From assembly GCF_019903425.1 (NCBI RefSeq), contig NZ_JACHUZ010000013.1, positions 438,087-502,086 on the forward strand: a stretch of 64,000 nt of DNA, in the 5' to 3' direction. Made by a program: the position numbers and the translations under genes. Every line of letters starts with the position of its first letter. Positions within the stretch are counted from its first letter, which is position 1. Below, piece by piece: positions 6,371 through 12,218 of the stretch. A model generated the notes under the pieces. It searched no databases. It saw nothing but the letters and a program-made list of their open reading frames with translations, and was not told the DNA's origin. Source of the DNA: Vreelandella halophila. Lineage in GTDB: Bacteria; Pseudomonadota; Gammaproteobacteria; Pseudomonadales; Oleiphilaceae.

Positions 6371-6615
6371 TTACTCATTTTCTCCCTGGCCTCACTTTGG
6401 CTGCACGTTCTTCCCTCAAGTACAGCACGCTCTCCCCGTGAGAGCCCCTCAAGCAGCTCAAGTCGGCGCTGCATAAACTCGTAATCCTGCACATCGACAA
6501 GGTATGCGGATGGCTGCCCATGCTCCGTGATCAGTATCGGCTCTTTGGACAAGTGCAGGTCTGCCAGAATCTTTGTGGCCTGGCGCTTAAGGTTCGTAAC
6601 AAGCTCAACTTTCAT
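6358..6615 (-). CDS. Phd/YefM-family antitoxin
   Basis: This 85-residue Phd/YefM-type antitoxin has VTNLKRQATKILADLHLSKEPILITEHG, then SAYLVDVQDYEFMQRRLELLEGL, and a charged toxin-binding C-terminus. It should neutralise the overlapping ParE-type toxin and bind the 13 bp palindrome in the leader. The start at 6615 is the only Met with a proper N-terminal beta strand. The pair carries its own promoter about 30-60 bp upstream, within the cassette leader. The IS5-family element begins 70 bp upstream of the start codon, beyond the promoter, so the promoter is left intact. Confidence 0.85.
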   Translation of the reverse strand: MKVELVTNLKRQATKILADLHLSKEPILITEHGQPSAYLVDVQDYEFMQRRLELLEGLSRGERAVLEGRTCSQSEAREKMSKWLK

Positions 6616-6637
6616 GGGCTCACCCTAAATCAGACTG

Positions 6638-6674
6638 ATAGTGACACTATAGTACCACTTTTCGGGTGAGGCAA
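6638..6674 (-). promoter_or_regulatory. Promoter and operator of phd-parE type pair
   Basis: On the minus strand TTGCCT (6674-6669) and TATAGT (6651-6646) are 17 bp apart. The perfect palindrome ATAGTGACACTAT (6638-6650) overlaps the -10 element, the usual place for an autorepressing antitoxin to bind. Confidence 0.65.
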
Positions 6675-6684
6675 TCACAGCTAA

Positions 6685-7847
6685 GGAACCTCTGAAAAAG
6701 CCCCCGGATTTGCGACAATAGCGCCAGAGCCACCAATCGGGAAGGTCTTCACGCCATGAGCCAGATCAGCTTTGCCGAAGCCGAATACCAGAACAAAAAG
6801 CGCAAGACCCGCCGCGAGAAGTTCCTGGAGCGCATGGATCAGCTGATCCCCTGGAAGAAGCTGGAGAACAAGGTTGCCCGCTACTATCCCAAGGGCGAGA
6901 ACGGCCGCCGGCCGTATCCATTGCAGGTGATGCTTCGCATCCACTGCATGCAGCTGTTCTACAACCTTTCCGATCCAGCGATGGAAGACGAACTCTACGA
7001 GATCGAGTCCATGCGCCGCTTTGCCGGCCTGACCCTGGCCGATTCGATTCCGGACGAAACCACCATTCTCAACTTCCGCCATTTTCTGGAGCAGCACAAC
7101 CTGGGCAAGGCGATGTTCAAGGAAGTGAACAAGCACCTGGAGCGCCAGGGCCTGATGCTGCGCGAAGGCAGCATCGTGGATGCCAGCATCATCTCCGCGC
7201 CCAGCTCGACCAAGAACAAAAGCGGCGAGAGGGATCCGGAAATGCACCAGACCCGCAAGGGCAACCAGTGGTATTTCGGAATGAAGATGCACACTGGTGT
7301 GGATGACGGTTTTGGGATGATCCATTCGCTGGAAGTGACTGCTGCCAATGAGCACGATCTCAATGCGGCTGGCGCGTTGCTCCACGGCGATGAAACACGG
7401 GTTTTTGGCGATTCCGGTTACCGGGGCATTGAGAAGCGCAAAGAGCACCGGCACCGGAACGTCGACTGGTTCATCGCCCGGCGCCCTGGTGTTACCCGAC
7501 AGCTGGCGGAAGGCAGCAACCTTGCCAGGGCGGAAAAGATCAAGGCCAGTGTTCGGGCGAAGGTCGAGCATCCGTTTCGTACCATCAAGCGTCAGTTTGG
7601 TTACGCTAAGGTCCGCTACCGCGGCCTGGCGAAGAACGCCAATCGGCTTTACCTGTTGGCAGCGTTCAGCAACATGCTTGTCGGTGAACGATACCTCCCC
7701 GCGTAGGGGAAGTGTGTCCGGTGGCCGCCAAAAAGGCGTTAACCGGACAAAAGATGAACAAATAGACCGGGCATTTATCGCCGAAATCGGTTCATCTCCG
7801 GATCGAAATCGGGAATTGGCGTTCAAAACTGGTTATTCAGAGGTTCC
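6685..7847 (+). mobile_element. IS5-family insertion sequence, 1163 bp, with CTAA target duplication
   Basis: The terminal inverted repeats begin GGAACCTCTGAA at 6685 and, on the opposite strand, at 7847; about 14 of the first 15 positions match. CTAA lies directly outside both ends (6681-6684 and 7848-7851), fitting the 4 bp YTAR duplications of the IS5 group. It encodes one intact transposase. Removing the element rebuilds an uninterrupted attC core (AGCTAAC), so the insertion hit the recombination site itself. Confidence 0.92.
6756..7706 (+). CDS. IS5-family DDE transposase
   Basis: This 316-residue transposase is of the IS5 group. An N-terminal helical DUF772-like domain (about residues 50-125) is followed by an RNase H-fold catalytic domain with the acidic triad in typical context: Asp142 in IVDASII, Asp219 in FGDSGYRG and Glu271 in KVEHPFRTIKRQFGY. 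It catalyses cut-and-paste movement of its element. The length is normal and no frameshift is present, so the copy may be active. The start ATG at 6756 lies 71 bp inside the left terminal repeat. A longer minus-strand frame across the element is a shadow. Confidence 0.95.
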   Translation: MSQISFAEAEYQNKKRKTRREKFLERMDQLIPWKKLENKVARYYPKGENGRRPYPLQVMLRIHCMQLFYNLSDPAMEDELYEIESMRRFAGLTLADSIPDETTILNFRHFLEQHNLGKAMFKEVNKHLERQGLMLREGSIVDASIISAPSSTKNKSGERDPEMHQTRKGNQWYFGMKMHTGVDDGFGMIHSLEVTAANEHDLNAAGALLHGDETRVFGDSGYRGIEKRKEHRHRNVDWFIARRPGVTRQLAEGSNLARAEKIKASVRAKVEHPFRTIKRQFGYAKVRYRGLAKNANRLYLLAAFSNMLVGERYLPA

Positions 7848-7932
7848 CTAACGAATAGCTAAGCGGCGGCCCGACAGGGCCGTCCGGTGGACGGCCGCCA
7901 GGCCGGGAACGAACTTGAGCGACTGGTTATGT
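7846..7932 (-). repeat. attC site (family A), left core disrupted by the IS element
   Basis: The left core now reads CCCTAAC (7846-7852), made of the last 2 bp of the IS plus the target duplication; the original was AGCTAAC. The right core is GTTATGT (7926-7932). The interior is nearly identical to the site at 4132-4218. Confidence 0.88.
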
Positions 7933-8757
7933 AGTTGCGAGGTCTGCACAAAAATCCAAAATTTCCTGCACCAACTCATCAGGCTTCTCTTCGATGACGA
8001 GATGGCCAGCATCATCAATCACGCGAAAAACCGATCCCGGAATCAAGCTGTGGATTTCTTCCCCGCGCTCCAGCGGTATCCAGCTATCCTCCCGTCCCCA
8101 GAGGATCAAGGTAGGTGTAGTAATCGTAGGATAAAGCGACTGGACCTCGTCGGTATATTTAGAGTCTGCTTGAGCCATCTGACGATAGAAAGCTGTCTTG
8201 CCGCGCTCACCAGTCCACGGCGAAACGATTCCCTCTAGTGTTGCCTCAGTAAGTGGCTTGAAAGCAGCCGTTTGCACGTAGGACCGGACCACAGCTTCGT
8301 GAATATAGTCTGGGAGCCCTGAAAAAGCGGCTTCATACCTGTTTACATGGCGGAAAAATGGCGAGCCCCAAGGAGAGACCGCGACCGGGTCAATCAGAAT
8401 AATCTTCTTAAAAGACCGTCCATTGAGAAGATGAGTTCTGAGCGCGGTAGCGCCACCAAAGTCATGACCGACAATAATCGGGTCATCCAGCTCCCAATGA
8501 GTAAGCAAGCTATCCAAAACCTTATTCTGCACACCCAGCGACACGTCGCCTTCCGCCGTACAAGATTGGCCATAGCCCAGCAGGTCAAAAAAATAGACCG
8601 TGTACTCTTTGGACAGCTGCTGTATCAGATGACGCAGATTGAATGATGACCAGGGAGTCCCATGAACAAGGACCAGTGGCGGACCTTCGCCCAACCGGCC
8701 ATAACGAACTTCCCGCCCGTCATAGTCAAAAGACTTTGAAAGTTTCCAACTGCTCAT
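7927..8757 (-). CDS. Alpha/beta hydrolase with Asp nucleophile (epoxide hydrolase / haloalkane dehalogenase-like)
   Basis: This 276-residue cytoplasmic alpha/beta hydrolase shows the oxyanion-hole motif LVHGTPWSS (about residues 29-37). Its nucleophile elbow reads GHDFGG, with Asp in place of the usual Ser, and REDSWIPLE and DDAGHLVIEEKPDEL supply the acid and catalytic His. An Asp nucleophile in a GHDxGG elbow is typical of epoxide hydrolases, haloalkane dehalogenases and fluoroacetate dehalogenases. The substrate cannot be told from sequence. The ATG at 8757 is chosen because AGGAG lies 8 bp upstream; a start at 8793 would lie inside attC. The stop TAA overlaps the attC right core, and the start is 19 bp from the cassette junction, a classic single-gene cassette. 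Confidence 0.88.
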   Translation of the reverse strand: MSSWKLSKSFDYDGREVRYGRLGEGPPLVLVHGTPWSSFNLRHLIQQLSKEYTVYFFDLLGYGQSCTAEGDVSLGVQNKVLDSLLTHWELDDPIIVGHDFGGATALRTHLLNGRSFKKIILIDPVAVSPWGSPFFRHVNRYEAAFSGLPDYIHEAVVRSYVQTAAFKPLTEATLEGIVSPWTGERGKTAFYRQMAQADSKYTDEVQSLYPTITTPTLILWGREDSWIPLERGEEIHSLIPGSVFRVIDDAGHLVIEEKPDELVQEILDFCADLATT

Positions 8758-8775
8758 TGCTCGAACTCCTTTTCT

Positions 8776-8847
8776 ACATAACGCCTTGCTCACCGGAAAA
8801 TTGGGAGCACAGCGAGTAATTTTTCCGGGTGCAGCAACTGGTTAGAG
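8776..8847 (-). repeat. attC site
   Basis: The left core is ACATAAC (8776-8782) and the right core GTTAGAG (8841-8847). The arms CCGGAAAATT and AATTTTTCCGG pair around GGGAGCACAGCGAGT. The site ends the NYN-domain cassette. Confidence 0.85.
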
Positions 8848-9384
8848 CTAGCGAGCGAGGTGGTCTAAGTATTGGTTTAAGGGAGTAAATTCTGAACAGG
8901 CAGCTTTCAGCTCCCTCGATGCATGCTCCCAAAAGACCACGCTTACCTTAATCCCTCGCGCGACCAAGTTCTCAACTGTTGGGACGTAATCGGTGTCTCC
9001 TGCAACAAGTGTGAACTCGTCGCCTTCTTCCCATTGTGTGTATGAGTCGGCCATCATTTGAGTCACAATTTCCGCATCGACCTTTTTCTCCTTATTCGCA
9101 ACATTACGGTCGTGAACTATCACCTCGAAGCCGTTCGCCTCAGCAGCGTTCCAAAGAGAGTCATTTCTAGGTGGACGTGAGCCGAAAAGAGCTGCCCGTT
9201 TAACATCGGACTGATCCCCCGCGACAAAGTTGAACAACTTACCGAAATCGAACTTCCAGTCATAATCACAAATACTGTTGGTTACAGCATCCCAAACATC
9301 CGGAGCTTTGCCATTAGCCGCGGCAGCAACATGCATACCTTCAATCCAAATATTGGAATTGTCGACATAAACAAAGTTGGCCAT
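8848..9384 (-). CDS. NYN-domain (PIN-like) nuclease family protein
   Basis: This 178-residue protein of the NYN/DUF88 (LabA-like) fold belongs to a PIN-related group of metal-dependent RNases. It shows the three expected acidic blocks: VYVDNSNIWIEG at the N-terminus, EKKVDAEIVTQMMADSY near residue 105 and LVAGDTDYVPTVENLVARG near residue 130. These place Asp residues for Mg2+ binding. Bacterial NYN proteins process or degrade RNA, and some act in toxin or defence settings; the target here is unknown. AAGGAGGGAG precedes the ATG at 9384, 20 bp after the cassette junction. The stop codon abuts the attC. No antitoxin-like partner is in the cassette. Confidence 0.87.
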   Translation of the reverse strand: MANFVYVDNSNIWIEGMHVAAAANGKAPDVWDAVTNSICDYDWKFDFGKLFNFVAGDQSDVKRAALFGSRPPRNDSLWNAAEANGFEVIVHDRNVANKEKKVDAEIVTQMMADSYTQWEEGDEFTLVAGDTDYVPTVENLVARGIKVSVVFWEHASRELKAACSEFTPLNQYLDHLAR

Positions 9385-9403
9385 TTCTCCCTCCTTCTTT
9401 TTG

Positions 9404-9488
9404 CTCTAACGCCGCTCAGCACGCGCGGCTACGGAATGGAGGCGAAGCCGCAATGCAGTAGCCGTCGCCGTGGCTGGCATGGTTAGAT
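9404..9488 (-). repeat. attC site (family B), first in the array
   Basis: The left core is CTCTAAC (9404-9410) and the right core GTTAGAT (9482-9488, a perfect GTTRRRY). The arms GCGCGGCTACGG and CCGTCGCCGTGG flank GCGAAGCCGC. It closes the first cassette after attI. Confidence 0.9.
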
Positions 9489-9493
9489 TGCTT

Positions 9494-9988
9494 TCAGAAT
9501 TCTTCGATTTCAACAATGTCAGGTCCAGCTTCCATCCAGCTGCGCACCAACCAAGGAACTCTATTAATGAACGCGTACTCGCGGAGCTCTATCTCGTAAT
9601 CTCTTTTTTCCAATCCAACGATGCGATATGTGGCTGGATACCCACAGTCGCAGCCGATTATAGAGGGAATGATGCTCTTGTATCCAAGTACAAGTTTGCC
9701 AGACTCAAGAACCTTGTAGTTTCCAAAAAGCCATGAGGTCCCGCAGGTCGGCGACAGCGTTACGTCAATAATTGCCACGCCCTCCTGCCATACGATCTTG
9801 CTGGAATTGTCCTCTTCCTGAGAGTCGGCGCGGCAATAGCTAAATGAAAAATCCAACTCATCAGGCGCTTCGTGGTTAAGATATTCCTCTACAATAGTAG
9901 GCCCAGCTGCGAGATGAAAAAGAAGGGCCAACACGCCTGCCAAAAGAACAGCCAAGCCAATAAGTGAATATTTTAGAGCTCGATTCAT
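9494..9988 (-). CDS. First-cassette membrane-anchored protein, unknown function
   Basis: This 164-residue protein has one N-terminal hydrophobic helix (YSLIGLAVLLAGVLALLFHLAAG, residues 7-29) acting as an uncleaved anchor or signal, then a likely periplasmic domain. That domain has four Cys in pairs (YCRADSQ, SPTCGTSWLFG, GCDCGYPATYRI) that could form disulfides. The family is not recognised. The ATG at 9988 starts the hydrophobic segment, has a weak TCAGG upstream, and lies 12 bp from the attI core, the same geometry as other cassettes. Being first behind attI, it should be the most strongly expressed cassette and possibly the most recent insertion. Confidence 0.75.
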   Translation of the reverse strand: MNRALKYSLIGLAVLLAGVLALLFHLAAGPTIVEEYLNHEAPDELDFSFSYCRADSQEEDNSSKIVWQEGVAIIDVTLSPTCGTSWLFGNYKVLESGKLVLGYKSIIPSIIGCDCGYPATYRIVGLEKRDYEIELREYAFINRVPWLVRSWMEAGPDIVEIEEF

Positions 9989-9999
9989 ATGCCTGACCA

Positions 10000-10060
10000 A
10001 TCTAACAGGTAATCGCTGGAATTCAGCGATATCAATATTCGTGAATTCTAGATAGCGCCA
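10000..10060 (-). promoter_or_regulatory. Probable attI recombination site
   Basis: ATCTAAC at 10000-10006 (GTTAGAT on the minus strand) is a perfect core and is identical to the right core of the first attC. It lies 12 bp from the first cassette start codon. The inverted repeat ATCGCTG-gaatt-CAGCGAT (10012-10030) next to it could hold integrase-binding motifs. The outer limit is a guess. Confidence 0.6.
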
Positions 10061-10156
10061 CTTGCTTCCATAAGATGCCAGCACGCAAACGCCTTATAGA
10101 ATAGAACCTTAGCGCAGAATCCAAGGTGATGCAGTGGAATCGTTTGACTTCTCGCT

Positions 10157-10190
10157 TTTACTCTTTCAATAATACTGTATATAGTTACAG
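10157..10190 (+). promoter_or_regulatory. intI promoter with LexA (SOS) box
   Basis: CTGT-ATATAGTT-ACAG (10175-10190) is a perfect CTGT-N8-ACAG LexA box. It covers the -10 element TATAGT (10180-10185), which lies 17 bp from TTTACT (10157-10162). The ATG follows 20 bp later with AAGGAG upstream. SOS control of integrases is known for class 1 and Vibrio integrons. Confidence 0.85.
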
Positions 10191-10210
10191 TTATCGGCAA
10201 GGAGCGCCTC

Positions 10211-11179
10211 ATGCCATCAACAGCAAGCACCAACCTACGGTTGCGTGATCAGGTCCGGAGGGTGATTCGACTCAACCGATACAGCGTTCGCACCGAGAAG
10301 TCATACTGGTACTGGATTCGCTACTACATCCGTTTCCACGGAGTTCGCCATCCGCAGGAGATGGGTGCTAAAGAGATTCGCGAATTTCTCACATGGTTGG
10401 CCGTGGAACGCAACGTTGCGGCCGCTACCCAGAACCAGGCACTGAACGCCCTTGTCTTTCTCTACGACAAGGTCCTTGGCGTTCCCGTTGGGGATATCAG
10501 CGGCACTACCCGGGCAAAGCGGCCTCCGAGACTTCCCGTAGTGCTCACTCATGAAGAGGCCATGCGGCTTATCGCGGAGCTCTCCGAGCCCTACGACCTG
10601 ATGGCCTCGCTGATGTACGGCGCTGGGCTGCGCGTTGTTGAATCTACACGGCTCCGTGTAAAAGACGTGGACTTCTCCCGGAGTGTAATCACTGTTCGAG
10701 ACGGCAAGGGTGGTAAAGACCGCACAACGTTACTCCCCGGTCTCTTGCTCGAAAAACTCCAGACTCATATCCAGCAAGTTCGTTCCGAATGGAAGATGTC
10801 GAATCCGGATTATCAGGTGCCCGTCAGTCTTCCTTTCGCACTTGCCCGCAAGTACCCCAACGCAGGGCGTTCCCTGGCCTGGCAGTGGTTATTCCCGTCG
10901 AACGGGTGCTGCACGGACGATTCCGGGAATATCGTCCGTCACCACATTCATTCAAGCAGCGTCCAGAAAGCCGTAAAAGCCGCGGTTAAGCGGTCTGGTA
11001 TCGGCAAGGCGGCTGGCTGCCACACCCTGAGACACACGTTTGCAACAGAATTGCTCAGGAGGGGCAGTGACATCCGCACAGTCCAGGAGTTACTGGGTCA
11101 TTCGGATATTCGTACAACCCAGATCTACACCCACGTCCTGGGGCAGGGCTTCGCCGGCGTCTCGAGCCCTCTGGGCTGA
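10211..11179 (+). CDS. intI: Integron integrase IntI (tyrosine recombinase)
   Basis: This 322-residue site-specific recombinase inserts and excises cassettes by recombining attI with folded single-stranded attC. An N-terminal SAM-like core-binding domain (residues about 12-95) precedes the catalytic domain. The active-site set is Arg141 (GAGLRVVES), His271 and Arg274 (CHTLRHTF), His297 (LLGHSD) and Tyr306 (TTQIYTHV). The integron-specific insertion between patch II and patch III is present at about residues 195-226 (NPDYQVPVSLPFALARKYP...WQWLFPS); its presence separates IntI from XerC/D. AAGGAG precedes the ATG. The promoter carries a LexA box. The gene is intact and diverges from the array. 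Confidence 0.97.
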   Translation: MPSTASTNLRLRDQVRRVIRLNRYSVRTEKSYWYWIRYYIRFHGVRHPQEMGAKEIREFLTWLAVERNVAAATQNQALNALVFLYDKVLGVPVGDISGTTRAKRPPRLPVVLTHEEAMRLIAELSEPYDLMASLMYGAGLRVVESTRLRVKDVDFSRSVITVRDGKGGKDRTTLLPGLLLEKLQTHIQQVRSEWKMSNPDYQVPVSLPFALARKYPNAGRSLAWQWLFPSNGCCTDDSGNIVRHHIHSSSVQKAVKAAVKRSGIGKAAGCHTLRHTFATELLRRGSDIRTVQELLGHSDIRTTQIYTHVLGQGFAGVSSPLG

Positions 11180-11339
11180 GACCGCTGTTGACCACGCTAC
11201 CGCCCCGGCGGACTTTAGCCACCGTGTAACCAACGTAGCGCGGCCGGGGTCGCGGTGCCAATTCCTCGGTGGCAACCGGGTTCTCATTTTTGGACAATAG
11301 GATGCATCCTTCCCATTACCGGAACATCACAGGACGCCC

Positions 11340-12218
11340 ATGGCCCGATTTGAATCCCCCTTCACCCAACGCGAACCCACTTTCGGCCTGGCCCTGGGCG
11401 GCGGGGCTGTTTTCGGCATCGCCCACCTCGGGGTGCTGAAAGCCTTGGAGGAGCATGGTCTTCGCCCGACGCACATCACGGGCACCAGCATTGGCGCGAT
11501 CATGGCCTCGCTCTATGCCTTCGGTCACACACCGGAGGGCATCAGGGGCGCCTGCTCGGGGTTGGACTGGTGGCATCTGTCGAGCTTTGGCTGGTCGAAG
11601 TACGGCATCATGAACAATGCCGCTATGGGCGACTTTGTTCGCCACCACATCGGGGACCGGGACTTCTCCGGGTCGCCGTACCCGATGGCGTTCATTGCGA
11701 CCGACCTTGCCAGAAGAACCAAGGTCGTTCTGGACAAGGGAGACGTGGCCGAGGCCGCCATGATCAGCGCCTGTGTTCCGGGACTCTACAGCCCCATCGA
11801 ACGGGAGGATCAGCTGCTGGTGGATGGTGGCCTGGTCGAGAATGTGCCAATCTCGCCGCTTAAACAGTGGGGCGTGGATTTCGTGATGGGGGTGGATCTG
11901 AACGGCAGCACGCGGCGGCGGGTGCCGGGTGGGTACTTTGATGCGCTGGTGACCGCCTTCGACATTGCCATCGACAGCCACACCCAGACGCAGTTGGCCG
12001 AGGCGGATTACGTGCTGGCACTGGATCTGGCGGACTACGACCGTACCGATCCGGCGCAGAGCCAAGCCCTTTTTGATGAAGGGTACAACGCCTGCCAGAA
12101 CGCGATCGACACCATCCGCAAACGGCGCGCCGCCAAGGCGCCGGGGCTACTGAGGCAGCTCCGGCGCGGGCTGGGCCGCTCAGCGCCCTGGCTTCAGGCC
12201 GGTTCCAGCGGGGCGTAG
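11340..12218 (+). CDS. rssA: Patatin-like phospholipase, RssA/NTE family
   Basis: This 292-residue patatin-family serine hydrolase acts on lipid acyl esters in the cytoplasm or at the inner membrane. It has the glycine-rich oxyanion loop LGGGAVFGIAHLGVLKALEE (about residues 20-39), the nucleophile elbow GTSIGA (about residue 51) and the catalytic Asp in DGGLVENVPI (about residue 163). Length and motifs match E. coli RssA (301 residues). AGGA lies about 7 bp upstream of the ATG. Its 3' end overlaps the convergent uvrD gene by 25 bp. It is the first chromosomal gene beyond the integrase. Confidence 0.88.
   Translation: MARFESPFTQREPTFGLALGGGAVFGIAHLGVLKALEEHGLRPTHITGTSIGAIMASLYAFGHTPEGIRGACSGLDWWHLSSFGWSKYGIMNNAAMGDFVRHHIGDRDFSGSPYPMAFIATDLARRTKVVLDKGDVAEAAMISACVPGLYSPIEREDQLLVDGGLVENVPISPLKQWGVDFVMGVDLNGSTRRRVPGGYFDALVTAFDIAIDSHTQTQLAEADYVLALDLADYDRTDPAQSQALFDEGYNACQNAIDTIRKRRAAKAPGLLRQLRRGLGRSAPWLQAGSSGA

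Larger units (their letters stand above)
1066..11179. mobile_element. Chromosomal integron: intI, attI and about ten gene cassettes
   Basis: The integrase gene lies at the right end and transcribes rightward. The array extends leftward from the attI core at 10000-10006 to the last attC at 1066-1143, and nearly all cassette genes are on the minus strand, the normal divergent layout. In simple cassettes the start codon lies only about 12-20 bp after the cassette junction and the stop lies against the next attC; toxin-antitoxin cassettes have longer leaders with their own promoters. Chromosomal genes (cphA, rssA) flank both ends, which suggests a sedentary integron rather than a transposon- or plasmid-borne one. 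Confidence 0.93.

Noticed and set aside
6681-7826. 381-codon minus-strand frame across the IS element
   Set aside because: Shadow of the transposase gene; it starts and ends in non-coding IS sequence.
10084-10090. CGCAAAC as an alternative attI core
   Set aside because: Poor match to RYYYAAC and about 100 bp from the first cassette gene. ATCTAAC at 10000-10006 matches perfectly and gives the usual start-codon spacing.
11180-11339. Additional attC or terminator after intI
   Set aside because: Some GC-rich inverted segments are present, but no paired RYYYAAC/GTTRRRY cores and no stem with T-run.
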